A stretch of 64,000 nucleotides of DNA from Clostridium pasteurianum DSM 525 = ATCC 6013 (GCF_000807255.1 NZ_CP009268.1:4246384-4310383); one strand, 5' to 3'; shown: positions 1 to 8,770, counted from the stretch's first letter. Notes: generated from the sequence alone by a model not told the origin. Translations and numbers: made by a program.

Positions 1-1089
1 TTTATCATATATATATTGAAATACTGGAGAAAATTTAGTTCCTCCTTTAGTATTTATCTTTTCTTTAATATCTTTTATATTTTTAACTTTATATATCCTT
101 CTTATTTCTTCATCACATTCAATTATTGATATGTCAAAAGGATAATTTTTAACTATGGAGAAAATTTCTATCATGGATTGTTCTATTTCTCTATCTGTCA
201 TACTTCCACTAATATCAATAGCTATTAGTATTTTTACTATTCTATTTGATAATTTTCCTCTTATATCTAATCTATTAGGCTGTCTTCTATCTTTTCTTGT
301 TACAGTTTTTTTATGACCTGATGGTAATGTACCAATTATATTTTTAAGATAATCTTTCCATGCAATTTCAGATGTTCTATTAAGTGCCTTCATAAGTACA
401 TCTATACTTTCAGGTACTTTCTCTTTATATGCATTGTTAGCCGTCTTTTTTATTATTTCATCTATTTGACCTAAAGTAATATCATCGTCCATATCATTCC
501 AAATTTCATGTAATTTTAAAAAATCCTTTTCAAATTCCTCTTGCTTTTTAATTTTTTTATCTATACCCTTCTGTATCTTTTGGGCATATTGTTCCATAGT
601 CTTATCTTCTTCTAGTTCTATATTATAAGCTAATTTTACATTTTCAAGCTGTGCTGACCAGGGTGGTAAATACATCAAATATTGATTTATAGATACATCC
701 ATAGCAAGATTTATAGCAAGCTCACTATATTTATTTTTTAATTTTTTTGCTCTTATATAATGTTTACTCATAATATGATATATTTCATGTTTAATTAAAG
801 CTTGCATTTCCCTTAGTGTACACTCTAAAAATATAGTTGGATTAAAATACGCTGTAAAGTACGCACCAGATAATTTCGTTTCTAAGGCAGTAGAAAGTTT
901 AAAATTTATTTTTCTTTTAATCTGAATAAAAAATAATCCAAAGAAATTTTCATCACCTGTCATAAGAGATAAATTACACATTGCTATTAATTGTAAAAAT
1001 CTTTTCTCAAATTCAGTAGAACTATCAATTCCTATTTGAACTTCTTCATACAGTTCATTTTTTAAAATTTCAAATTTATTTTGATCCAT
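1..1089 (-). CDS. VWA-like domain protein with HExxH motif (DUF2201-type), 3' end outside window
   Basis: The reading frame is open from an ATG at 1089 to the window edge, giving 363 residues without a stop, so the C-terminus is missing. An HExxH motif (H101, E102, H105) lies in a helix-like stretch, followed by a segment resembling the N-terminal half of DUF2201 putative metallopeptidases. Near residue 290 a DxSxS metal-ion-dependent adhesion motif (IDISGSM) starts a VWA fold. The gene lies directly downstream of a MoxR-type AAA+ gene with a 15-base gap. MoxR ATPases and VWA proteins are known to work as pairs that remodel or activate target proteins. Whether the HExxH is catalytic is unknown. 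Confidence 0.8.
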   Translation of the reverse strand, partial: MDQNKFEILKNELYEEVQIGIDSSTEFEKRFLQLIAMCNLSLMTGDENFFGLFFIQIKRKINFKLSTALETKLSGAYFTAYFNPTIFLECTLREMQALIKHEIYHIMSKHYIRAKKLKNKYSELAINLAMDVSINQYLMYLPPWSAQLENVKLAYNIELEEDKTMEQYAQKIQKGIDKKIKKQEEFEKDFLKLHEIWNDMDDDITLGQIDEIIKKTANNAYKEKVPESIDVLMKALNRTSEIAWKDYLKNIIGTLPSGHKKTVTRKDRRQPNRLDIRGKLSNRIVKILIAIDISGSMTDREIEQSMIEIFSIVKNYPFDISIIECDEEIRRIYKVKNIKDIKEKINTKGGTKFSPVFQYIYDK

Positions 1090-1104
1090 ACCTTTCTTCC
1101 CCTC

Positions 1105-2241
1105 TTAATTTAAATATATAGAAAAGAAGTCTTCAATAAAATCTTTATTCATTAAGAATTCCCTGTAGATATTATCTTCATAACTTTCTTTAAGTTCTTT
1201 CATTATAGCAAGCCTTAAATCTGATGGATAATATCTGAGTAATTTAGAAAATATATCTATCATTTGTATTCTATCATCACTATTTTTTATGTACTCAAAA
1301 ACATTTTTAGCTATTAAATATAATCTTGAGTGATTTTCACTTTTTATTTCTTCTATGATTTCTGAAGTTAACCTATCCTCTAAAAACATTCTTTCTGGGG
1401 TAATAATAGGTCTCTTATTGCTATCTATAAAGTTCATAAATTCCTGTGCTATACTGTTTCCAACATTTCCCTTTATAACATTATATATAATATTCTTATG
1501 TACTGCTTTAGATTTGCTTAAATATAATCTATATGCATTAGAAACTCTCTCCCAGCTTCTTGGTGTTGCCTTTACCATTTCTATTGAATTAGGAGTATGA
1601 AGATATTCCGGAAATAAAGATATAAAATTTACTATATCTTCATGTATGTTTTGAATTTTATCATTTTTTTCAATACCCCAACCAATCCAGCTCTTTGCAT
1701 CTGCTTCTACTTCTATCCATACAAAACGATCTTCTTGTGCTGCATCCATATCTACTACTTGATAATCTGTATTATTGTATTTTTCATATTTATTAGAAGG
1801 GTTCATAGCAGCTACAACTTTTACTTGTCTAGGTATTTTAAAACTATTTATTTCTCTATCAAGTATTATATTCATTAATTCTTGTTGTACACTATGTTCA
1901 CAACGATTTAATTCATCTATAAATAATATTATTGTTTTATCAGAATCTTTACTTAAAACTCTATCTATTTCCTGCAGCTTAGTATGCACAGCATAAACAG
2001 TTCTCTTAATCTTAATTGCTTCACCATCTACATGCATTATATAATCTTCTACAGTAGGGAGTCCTCCTATTTCACCTTCCTTTAACATATTTCCATCTAT
2101 ATTAATATAATAATAATTGTTTTTCTTACAAAAACTCTTTATAATAGTAGTCTTTCCAATACCACTTTCTCCTACTAATAGTGGAACTCCACCACTTTCT
2201 ATAACTAACTCTACGCATTTCAATGCATCATTAAAATTCAT
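1105..2241 (-). CDS. MoxR-type AAA+ ATPase
   Basis: A 378-residue AAA+ ATPase of the dynein-related/MoxR class. Walker A is GESGIGKT at residues 24-31, Walker B is the FIDELNR stretch near residue 110, and a sensor-like AAMNPS follows. A longer frame reaches upstream to 2307, but the start at 2241 is preferred because AAGGAG sits nine bases before its ATG, whereas the longer start would overlap the preceding gene. It sits between a 22-residue-repeat protein and a VWA/HExxH protein on the same strand with gaps of 13-15 bases, so the three look like one operon. Such ATPases usually act as chaperones with the partner VWA protein; the substrate here is unknown. Confidence 0.88.
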   Translation of the reverse strand: MNFNDALKCVELVIESGGVPLLVGESGIGKTTIIKSFCKKNNYYYINIDGNMLKEGEIGGLPTVEDYIMHVDGEAIKIKRTVYAVHTKLQEIDRVLSKDSDKTIILFIDELNRCEHSVQQELMNIILDREINSFKIPRQVKVVAAMNPSNKYEKYNNTDYQVVDMDAAQEDRFVWIEVEADAKSWIGWGIEKNDKIQNIHEDIVNFISLFPEYLHTPNSIEMVKATPRSWERVSNAYRLYLSKSKAVHKNIIYNVIKGNVGNSIAQEFMNFIDSNKRPIITPERMFLEDRLTSEIIEEIKSENHSRLYLIAKNVFEYIKNSDDRIQMIDIFSKLLRYYPSDLRLAIMKELKESYEDNIYREFLMNKDFIEDFFSIYLN

Positions 2242-2254
2242 ATTATACTTCTCC

Positions 2255-3016
2255 TTAATATGATAAATTATAATCAACAAAAATTCTTTTTGCATTTTCA
2301 CTGCCATAATTATAGATAAAATTAGTTTTATCCATAGTTAATACATTACAATTGATAAACTTTAAAATATAGTTTTTATCTATATTTTCACTTTTAAACT
2401 TATCCCTAAGAATTTCTTCAACCCAGTCCATATCGATTCTAGTTCCTGCATATTTTATTATATCTATATTATCTTCTAAAAAAGTTCTCATATCATCTTC
2501 ATTTATATCATTTATATAGTTAATAGCTTCTGCATTCTCCATTATAGCCTTTCTCTTTACAGCCATAGTGGGATTATTTATATATTTCAATGCTCCAAAA
2601 TGTCCTGAAATTGATATTAATTGAGTTGCTTCTGAAGGATTTTCTATATATTTTATTGAATCCCAGTCTTTTTTTACTGCAATTTCTTGAATTTCTTCAG
2701 ATGGATTATTTATATATTGTAATGCCCATCCCTTAATTGAAACAGCTTTTTTTATAACCTTTTCTGAAGGATTTTTTATAAGTTTAAGAGTATTCCAAGC
2801 GCCTTGTACAGCAAATAAATTCATTTCTTCTGTTGGATTTTCTATATATTCAATAACCCAAACATTCTTTTTAAGAGCCTCCCATTGAACATACTGAAAT
2901 GGATTTTTTATATATTTCAGTACACTTGGATTGCTTTTAACTGCCTGAAGTTGCATTTCCTCTGTAGGATTATCTATATTTTTAATATAATAGGGATCTT
3001 TACGTATAAACTCCAT
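2255..3016 (-). CDS. 22-residue tandem-repeat protein (DUF4116-like)
   Basis: A 253-residue protein. Residues from about 15 to 170 are seven tandem copies of a 22-residue unit of the pattern NPSEE-x-Q-x-x-AV-x5-LKYI-x, which probably folds as paired helices in a solenoid. This resembles DUF4116-type repeats, but that is pattern recognition only. The ATG at 3016 is chosen over an upstream GTG at 3025 because AGAGGTG lies six bases before it. It is the first gene of the unit with the MoxR ATPase and the VWA/HExxH protein, so it may be a target-recognition or scaffold subunit. No signal peptide or membrane segment is seen. Confidence 0.75.
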   Translation of the reverse strand: MEFIRKDPYYIKNIDNPTEEMQLQAVKSNPSVLKYIKNPFQYVQWEALKKNVWVIEYIENPTEEMNLFAVQGAWNTLKLIKNPSEKVIKKAVSIKGWALQYINNPSEEIQEIAVKKDWDSIKYIENPSEATQLISISGHFGALKYINNPTMAVKRKAIMENAEAINYINDINEDDMRTFLEDNIDIIKYAGTRIDMDWVEEILRDKFKSENIDKNYILKFINCNVLTMDKTNFIYNYGSENAKRIFVDYNLSY

Positions 3017-3210
3017 ATATATCACCTCTTAGACTTCAATTACTTTCCATTATTAATTATAATTATATATCATTTGTGCATCAATATCTAATTTCATAAC
3101 CTAGATGTTGATGCAAATTGATGACTTGAATAGCCTGGGTTAAAAAAATCCAAATTTATATTCCAGGCTGAATATTTATACTGTTTAAATATTAAATTTA
3201 TTTCTTAATA

Positions 3211-3250
3211 AAATAAAAGACATACAAACTTACATTACATGTTTGTATGC
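3211..3250 (-). terminator. Rho-independent terminator of the fru genes
   Basis: Nine-base perfect inverted repeat (3221-3229 with 3241-3249) 28 bases past the fruA stop, followed on the minus strand by a T-rich tract (TTTTATTTT). Confidence 0.75.
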
Positions 3251-3278
3251 CTTTTCAAATTATACTATAAATATATTA

Positions 3279-5195
3279 TTATGCTTGAACTTCATTTTCC
3301 TTAATAGGTTTCTTTAGTATCGCAAGTAATAAACAAGTTACTACAGCACCAATTGCAACAGCTAGAAGATAAAGTAATGGATTTCCTTTAACTATTCCAA
3401 ATACAAATATTCCACCATGAGGTGCTGGTAATCCTATATTAAATAGCATTGTAAGTCCACCAGTAATTGCTGCACCAACTACAGATGCTGGAATTACTCT
3501 AGCAGGATCTGCTGCTGCAAAAGGTATAGCACCTTCTGTTATAAAACATAAACCCATTATATAACAAGTAAGACCTGAATTTCTTTCCTGTGCATTAAAT
3601 CTATTTTTAAAGAATGTAGTAGCTAATGCAATTCCAAGAGGAGGTACCATTCCACCTGCCATGATAGCAGCATGTGGATAGTAATTTCCTGAAGATATCA
3701 TTGCAATACCAAATGTAAAGGCAGCTTTATTTATTGGACCACCCATATCTATACACATCATACCGCCTAAAATTACACCAAGTATAACTTTATTAGCTGT
3801 TCCCATAGAACTTAGTACATGTTGAAGCCATAAATTAAAGGCATTAACAGGTCCTATTACTACAATAAACATTATTGCCCCGGTAATAAGAATTCCAAGA
3901 AGCGGATAAATAAGTACTGGCTTTATTCCATCGAAAGCTTGAGGTAATTTATCAAATACTTTTTTAAGTAATACTACTATATAACCACCTAAGAAACCTG
4001 CTATTAAACCACCTATAAATCCAGCACCATTATTAGCAGCAATTAATCCACCTACCATTGCTGGAGCGAATCCTGGTCTATCTGCTATACTCATTCCAAT
4101 AAAACCAGCAAGTACAGGTACCATAAGTGCGAAGGCATTTGCTCCACCTATATCATTAAGTAATTTTGCTATATAATTATAACTTGGATCTTTAGGATCA
4201 TAAGCTTTAATTCCAAACATAAAGGATATGGCAATTAGTATACCTCCACCAACGACAAAAGGAAGCATATTTGAAACACCACTCATAAGATGTTTATAAA
4301 AGCCAGACTTTTCTCCCTTTGCTGAATCTGAACTATCACTTCCACCTTCATGTTTATAAATTGGTGCATCTCCGTTTAATGCCTGAGTTATAAGTTCTTC
4401 TGGTCTCTTTATTCCCTGAACAACAGGAACTTGAATAACTTTTTTGCCGTCAAATCTAGCCATTTCTACCTTTTTATCTGCTGCTACAATTATTCCTGAT
4501 GCTCTATTTATCTCATCTTCAGTAAGCTTATTCTTTACACCTGTAGATCCATTAGTTTCTACCTTTATATTGACACCCATCTCTTTAGCTTTATTTTTTA
4601 AAGCATCTGCAGCCATATAAGTATGAGCTATACCTGTAGGACAGGCAGTTACAGCTAATACTAACCCCTTTGAATCCTCTGTTTCCTTTACCTCAGTTTC
4701 TTCTACAACTGAATTTTCCGATTCTTCTTCTGACATTTTTTCTTCTTCTTCATTATCTACCAATCTTAAAATTTCATCTTCAGATTTAGCTTCTAAAAGC
4801 TTAGCTTTGAAATCTGGATTCATAAGCATTGTAGATAATCTTGACAATGTCTCTAAATGTGTACTGTTAGCTCCCTCACTTGCAGCTATCATAAAAAATA
4901 TGTTAGCTGGATTTCCATCTAAAGAATCATAATCTATTCCTGAAATAGATCTACCAAAGGCAAGAGCTGGAGTTTTTACTGCAGCTGTCTTAGCATGTGG
5001 TATAGCAATTCCATCACCTATACCTGTTGAAAATTCGGATTCTCTTTTTAAAATAGCTTTTTTATAATCTTCTTTATTATTTAATCTTCCAGCACTATCA
5101 AGCTTATCTACCAATTCATCAATTACTTCTGCTTTTGAAGTAGCTTTAAGATCTAAAATAATAGTATCTTTCTTTAAAAGTTCTGTAATCTTCAT
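3279..5195 (-). CDS. fruA: PTS fructose transporter subunit EIIABC
   Basis: A 638-residue fused phosphotransferase permease that imports fructose and delivers fructose 1-phosphate. The EIIA domain occupies about residues 1-145 with the phosphorylated histidine in GIAIPHAK (H67). An acidic linker follows, then EIIB with the active cysteine in TACPTGIAHT (C185). EIIC spans about residues 300-630 with multiple hydrophobic segments. Domain order and length match the fused FruA of Firmicutes. GGAGG lies seven bases before the ATG. It follows fruK on the same strand after a 203-base gap in which nothing else was recognised, and ends at a terminator. No DeoR-type fruR gene is present in the window. 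Confidence 0.95.
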   Translation of the reverse strand: MKITELLKKDTIILDLKATSKAEVIDELVDKLDSAGRLNNKEDYKKAILKRESEFSTGIGDGIAIPHAKTAAVKTPALAFGRSISGIDYDSLDGNPANIFFMIAASEGANSTHLETLSRLSTMLMNPDFKAKLLEAKSEDEILRLVDNEEEEKMSEEESENSVVEETEVKETEDSKGLVLAVTACPTGIAHTYMAADALKNKAKEMGVNIKVETNGSTGVKNKLTEDEINRASGIIVAADKKVEMARFDGKKVIQVPVVQGIKRPEELITQALNGDAPIYKHEGGSDSSDSAKGEKSGFYKHLMSGVSNMLPFVVGGGILIAISFMFGIKAYDPKDPSYNYIAKLLNDIGGANAFALMVPVLAGFIGMSIADRPGFAPAMVGGLIAANNGAGFIGGLIAGFLGGYIVVLLKKVFDKLPQAFDGIKPVLIYPLLGILITGAIMFIVVIGPVNAFNLWLQHVLSSMGTANKVILGVILGGMMCIDMGGPINKAAFTFGIAMISSGNYYPHAAIMAGGMVPPLGIALATTFFKNRFNAQERNSGLTCYIMGLCFITEGAIPFAAADPARVIPASVVGAAITGGLTMLFNIGLPAPHGGIFVFGIVKGNPLLYLLAVAIGAVVTCLLLAILKKPIKENEVQA

Positions 5196-5398
5196 TTTTT
5201 TCCTCCAAAAAAATAGTATATAATAAATATATAAACATCATTCCTCTCCATCATTTAAAATCTTAATTAATAAGAAAAAGAATAATGGGATTAAGATGTA
5301 TCAAAAACTATTATCTTCTTATCTTTACTAAATTATCATAAAAGGTTTTCACCTATTATACATAATTATAAAAGCATTTTATATTATTCCATAATAAA

Positions 5399-6313
5399 TT
5401 ATTGCAATCTAGTTACAATTACTTGAGGTAAATAATGTTCTACATCTTCTTTTTTACATAAGTCTTTAGAAAATGCTGTTGCACTTCCAGATGTAGCACC
5501 CCATCTAAATGCTTCCACTATATCTGAATTTTTAGAATAGCTTGCTAAAAATCCAGCAATAACAGAATCTCCAGCTCCTACTGAATTTTTCACAGTTCCT
5601 TTTGCTGGTGAAGCATGATAAACTCCACTATCACAAATTAAAAGGGCTCCTTTTGCAGCCATAGATATAATTACATTTAATGCTCCCATATCTCTAAGTT
5701 TTTGTGCATATTTTATAATTTCTTCTCTCTCTTCCAACTCTACATTAAATATCTCACCTAATTCATGATTATTAGGTTTAATTAAAAATGGTTTATTTTT
5801 CAATGTAGCAACTAAAGCTTCCCCAGTAGTATCAACTACAACCTTTACCTTATTAGTTGCACATTTTTCTTGAATTACAGCATATATGTCTCTTGGCACT
5901 GAGTTTTGTACATTACCAGCTAATACCAAATAATCATCAGCACCTAATTTACCTATTATATTAAATAACTTTTGAAGATCTTCTTTAGTTATAATAGGAC
6001 CACCGCCATTAATTTCTGTTTCCTCTTTCGACTTAAGCTTAACGTTTATTCTAGTATCACCTAATACTTCTACAAAGTCTGTTTGTACACCTTGATCCTC
6101 TAAAGAATCAACTATAAATTTCCCAGTAAAGCCTCCTATAAAACCTAATGCTTTACTCTTTACTCCAAGATTATTTAAAACTCTTGAAACATTTATACCT
6201 TTTCCTCCAGCAAACTTTTCTTCACTAACTACTCTATTTACTTCTCCTGCTTTAAAATCATCTACATTTATAACATAATCTATTGCTGGATTGAAAGTTA
6301 CTGTATATATCAT
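5399..6313 (-). CDS. fruK: 1-phosphofructokinase
   Basis: A 304-residue PfkB-family kinase that phosphorylates fructose 1-phosphate to fructose 1,6-bisphosphate. Family marks are the N-terminal TVTFNPAIDYV, the GGKGINVSRVL substrate loop and the C-terminal SVGAGDSVIAGF motif with the catalytic aspartate. Length is normal. It lies upstream of fruA on the same strand, so the transport product feeds straight into this enzyme. The usual fruR that heads this operon in many Firmicutes is absent, so fruK is the first gene here. Confidence 0.95.
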   Translation of the reverse strand: MIYTVTFNPAIDYVINVDDFKAGEVNRVVSEEKFAGGKGINVSRVLNNLGVKSKALGFIGGFTGKFIVDSLEDQGVQTDFVEVLGDTRINVKLKSKEETEINGGGPIITKEDLQKLFNIIGKLGADDYLVLAGNVQNSVPRDIYAVIQEKCATNKVKVVVDTTGEALVATLKNKPFLIKPNNHELGEIFNVELEEREEIIKYAQKLRDMGALNVIISMAAKGALLICDSGVYHASPAKGTVKNSVGAGDSVIAGFLASYSKNSDIVEAFRWGATSGSATAFSKDLCKKEDVEHYLPQVIVTRLQ

Positions 6314-6805
6314 ACTTATTCACAACCTTTTCTATTGTTTTTATGATTGTTATGTATTTATCATAATACAAAATCAATCAACAAACAACATGTATATTCA
6401 AATTTAATCATAATTTTTTACAAAAACTTAAATCTTATTCGCTTTTCGTTATTAAATTCAATGGTATTCATCTATATTTTTATATATTTAATAAATCCTA
6501 TTGAATTTATTTTGCAATATTATTCATGTTAACTTTTATTTATAATTTTACTATTCATTGTAATTTAATTTATTTAATTATTGCTTTCTCTTTACTGTAA
6601 ATTATAGTATTCTCAACTTATAACATTATATTCATTTCTATTATTTAATAATATTTTATGTATAACCTTAATCAAAGAATCTTCACTAATTTCTATGAAA
6701 ATTTTAATTTATTTCGCCACTACAAAAATTCCATGGCAAATTTTCAGCAATAAACAATTTCTACATTATTAATAACTAACAATAAAATTATAGCGCTATA
6801 AACAA
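6314..6805. other. AT-rich intergenic region upstream of fruK
   Basis: About 490 bases with no convincing gene. It must hold the fruK promoter on the minus strand, but no -35/-10 pair stands out. A weak inverted repeat (TAAATTCAAT with ATTGAATTTA) lies near 6453 and 6500. Confidence 0.4.
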
Positions 6806-6888
6806 GGGGCTGTCGCACTAAAAAATTAGTGCGACAGTTTTTTGTGTAAAAAAATAAATCTTCCACTCCAAAGAGTGAAAGATTTATT
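6806..6888 (+). mobile_element. Orphan IS1182-like left-end remnant
   Basis: These 83 bases match, with few differences, the sequence at 19908-19989 that forms the left end of the IS1182-like element. Shared features are the GCTGTCGCACTAA terminus, the internal hairpin GTCGCACT/AGTGCGAC and the downstream AAATAAATCTyCCACTC segment. No transposase frame follows, so it is a solo end left after deletion or internal recombination. The hairpin could still act as a transcription terminator. Confidence 0.75.
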
Positions 6889-6942
6889 TTCGACTTACTC
6901 CTGTATAAGAGAGAATCAAGCAATACTATGTTGTTTATACTT

Positions 6943-7158
6943 CTATATTCGTTTTATTATTTTTATAGTTGAAGGACAGCCATTGATACTTGATATATAT
7001 CCTTTAGCCTCTATATCTCTTATAAATGAATGTACTAATTTAGCTGAATTTAATCCAATTTTTTCTCCTAACTCTCTTACCGTAGGTGCATATTTATTTT
7101 TATCTATATACTCCTGTATTACCTTAAGTCCCTTTATTTGCTTTTCTGTCAATGCCAT
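6943..7158 (-). CDS. Stand-alone LexA-type winged-helix DNA-binding protein
   Basis: A 71-residue protein that matches only the N-terminal DNA-binding domain of LexA: LTEKQIKGLKVIQEYID, then the helix-turn-helix APTVRELGEKIGLNS, and a short wing. The cleavage site and serine peptidase domain of full LexA are missing, and the stop is clean, so this is a small regulator rather than SOS LexA. GGGGTGA lies upstream of the ATG with a rather long spacer. It is divergent from a 33-residue membrane peptide, with a 31-base palindrome in between that could be its operator. It sits next to an IS remnant. Confidence 0.75.
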   Translation of the reverse strand: MALTEKQIKGLKVIQEYIDKNKYAPTVRELGEKIGLNSAKLVHSFIRDIEAKGYISSINGCPSTIKIIKRI

Positions 7159-7304
7159 AATACTCGTAAAATCACCCCATTAAATTTAAAATATGTAAAT
7201 TTATAACATAATTATATTGAATAAAAAACTGCTTGTCAAGCTAGTCTTATAAATTACAATATAAAATTCTTACATAAATTCTAAATCAAATAAATTTTGA
7301 ATAC

Positions 7305-7335
7305 TTATTCTAATTGTTGTCAACAATTAGAATAA
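7305..7335. promoter_or_regulatory. Large palindrome, candidate operator
   Basis: A 31-base perfect palindrome with 15-base arms around one central base, in the divergent region between the LexA-like gene and the small peptide, ending 16 bases before the peptide ATG. No T-run follows, so an operator is more likely than a terminator. That the LexA-like protein binds it is inference. Confidence 0.5.
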
Positions 7336-7351
7336 ATGGGGTGGTAAAAAT

Positions 7352-7453
7352 ATGAAGCTTAAAAGTCATTCAAATATAGATATAACCATAATATCATTAT
7401 TATTTGGTATATTATACATAATTGTGTTTGATATAATTATGAGACCCTTATAA
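7352..7453 (+). CDS. 33-residue single-span membrane peptide
   Basis: An ATG with a GGGGTGG ribosome binding site seven bases upstream opens a 33-codon frame ending in TAA. The peptide is short, polar and basic at the N-terminus (MKLKSHSNID), then strongly hydrophobic over about residues 11-30, and ends in MRPL. Size and layout are like small membrane toxins of type I toxin-antitoxin pairs or small regulatory membrane peptides, but no family was recognised. A palindrome lies just before the gene and a 24-base-pair hairpin begins nine bases after its stop. Being short, it could also be a chance frame; the good binding site argues against that. Confidence 0.5.
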   Translation: MKLKSHSNIDITIISLLFGILYIIVFDIIMRPL

Positions 7454-7461
7454 AACTTTAA

Positions 7462-7515
7462 ATTTACATTTATAAAAAATTTATTTCTATGAATAAATTT
7501 TTTATAAATGTAAAT
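7462..7515 (+). terminator. Long perfect hairpin after the small peptide gene
   Basis: Perfect 24-base arms (7462-7485 and 7492-7515) around a six-base loop. It may terminate or stabilise the peptide transcript. There is no clean T-run, and the stem is far longer than a usual terminator. Confidence 0.55.
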
Positions 7516-7574
7516 AATATTATTGAAACTTCTTCTATAAATCGTCTCATTTTTAATATTCACCAACTAAACTA

Positions 7575-7602
7575 TGTAGTTCACTAGAACTACATCTTTT
7601 TT
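7575..7602 (+). terminator. Rho-independent terminator
   Basis: TGTAGTTC/GAACTACA stem with a four-base loop followed by TCTTTTTT on the plus strand. It is probably the real stop of the small peptide transcript. Confidence 0.7.
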
Positions 7603-7700
7603 ATATTTTATAAATATATTTTACAAATCTGTAAATACTTATAATTGAAACAAAAAATTTTATTGTATCTTCTTAAATTTTATTTTTAAGTTTACCAATT

Positions 7701-7734
7701 ATAAAAAGTACACTATATAAGGTGTACTTTTTAT
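7701..7734. terminator. Bidirectional terminator-like hairpin
   Basis: Thirteen-base perfect arms (7701-7713, 7722-7734) with A-rich and T-rich flanks on both sides and an eight-base loop. It separates the small peptide region from the sigma-54 regulon. Bases 7735-7930 hold nothing recognised. Confidence 0.55.
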
Positions 7735-7930
7735 AATACTATTGAAATTTATATATTTATTGTTAAATTAACCTTGTCATATATTTAATATAATAAGAAA
7801 TCTTATTTAACTATTTATCATTATATTTCATATATAAAAGAAAACTATATTCTCTAAATGTACATATTATATACATGCACATTAAATGTTCAATAATATA
7901 ATTTGATTTAAATTCAATGAATTACCTTTA

Positions 7931-7953
7931 TTGTGTATAAATAATTTACACAA
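7931..7953. promoter_or_regulatory. Candidate upstream activator site
   Basis: Inverted repeat TTGTGTA-N9-TACACAA centred about 60 bases upstream of the -24 element at 8004. That is a normal place for a sigma-54 activator to bind. No identical copy was found before the second sigma-54 promoter, so it is tentative. Confidence 0.35.
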
Positions 7954-8003
7954 TTTAACTTTAGTAATTTATAATAACCCATTTAACGCAAACTTTAACA
8001 GTA

Positions 8004-8019
8004 TGGCATCCTTATTGCT
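8004..8019 (+). promoter_or_regulatory. Sigma-54 (-24/-12) promoter of the MaoC gene
   Basis: TGGCAT-N5-TTGCT with exact GG-N10-GC spacing (GG 8005-8006, GC 8017-8018), 46 bases before the MaoC start. It matches the YTGGCACG-N4-TTGCW consensus with one deviation in the -24 box. Confidence 0.75.
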
Positions 8020-8065
8020 TTACTAATTAAATAACAAATCAATTCTGTTAAAGGGGAAAAAAATT

Positions 8066-8497
8066 ATGGAAGGTCTAACTATTGATAAAATACAAATAGG
8101 AAATAAGATATCTATAGAAAAGACTATATCTGAATCTGATGTATATTTATTTGCTGGAATAACTGGTGATTTAAATCCTGCACATATAAATCAAATTAAA
8201 TCTGAAAATACTATGTTTAAAGGAAGAATTGCACATGGAATACTAGTTTCAGGTCTTATCTCTGCCTGTCTTGGAATGTATCTTCCTGGCCCTGGAACTA
8301 TTTATTTGGGACAGCAACTAAAATTTACAGCCCCTGTCCATATTGGTGATACAATAAAAGCTGAAGTAGAGGTCATAGATATGAATATTCCTAAAAATCG
8401 AATTAAACTAAAGACTACCTGTACTAATCAAATAGGCAAAGCAGTCATCGTAGGAGAAGCACTTGTTATGCCTCCAATTAAAAACCAATCAATTTAG
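8066..8497 (+). CDS. MaoC-family (R)-specific enoyl-CoA hydratase
   Basis: A 143-residue single hot-dog protein. The hydratase 2 signature is clear in FAGITGDLNPAHIN (about residues 30-43), which holds the catalytic Asp and His of PhaJ-type (R)-enoyl-CoA hydratases. The enzyme interconverts (R)-3-hydroxyacyl-CoA and trans-2-enoyl-CoA. AAAGGGG lies before the ATG. A sigma-54 promoter sits upstream and a strong terminator downstream, so it is a single-gene unit. The sigma-54 activator follows at 8771, and the CoA-transferase behind it has a matching promoter, so this hydratase is probably the second enzymatic step of the same pathway. Confidence 0.88.
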   Translation: MEGLTIDKIQIGNKISIEKTISESDVYLFAGITGDLNPAHINQIKSENTMFKGRIAHGILVSGLISACLGMYLPGPGTIYLGQQLKFTAPVHIGDTIKAEVEVIDMNIPKNRIKLKTTCTNQIGKAVIVGEALVMPPIKNQSI

Positions 8498-8595
8498 TAA
8501 ATATATTAGTTCACATAAATATTATTTTAAATTATATATTTTGAAAGCATAATTTATATCTTAAGTTGTATATTTATAAGTTTTTAAGTATCTGT

Positions 8596-8633
8596 AAAAA
8601 AATCTTTCTGTAATTACACAGAAAGATTTTTTG
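8596..8633. terminator. Bidirectional terminator after the MaoC gene
   Basis: Fifteen-base perfect arms (8597-8611 and 8618-8632) with six A at the start and six T at the end of the stem, so it can stop transcription from either side. Confidence 0.8.
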
Positions 8634-8770
8634 CATTTCAAATTATATATTTATTTTTCTAATCAGAATCTTCATTTACCTTTCCTTAAACTATAAATCT
8701 TCTAGTATATCAATAATATCCTCCACATATATAGTGATATGAAATAAAATTTAAGGGGTGTTGTCAATTT

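Noticed and set aside
5196-5398. Riboswitch or hidden gene between fruK and fruA
   Set aside because: No recognisable aptamer, no frame with a start signal and no strong hairpin.
6943-7158. Full SOS repressor LexA
   Set aside because: Only the DNA-binding domain is present, with a clean stop and no peptidase domain.
7366-7566. 66-residue minus-strand frame across the small peptide and hairpin
   Set aside because: It runs antisense through the peptide gene and the perfect hairpin, has no ribosome binding site and an AT-driven composition.
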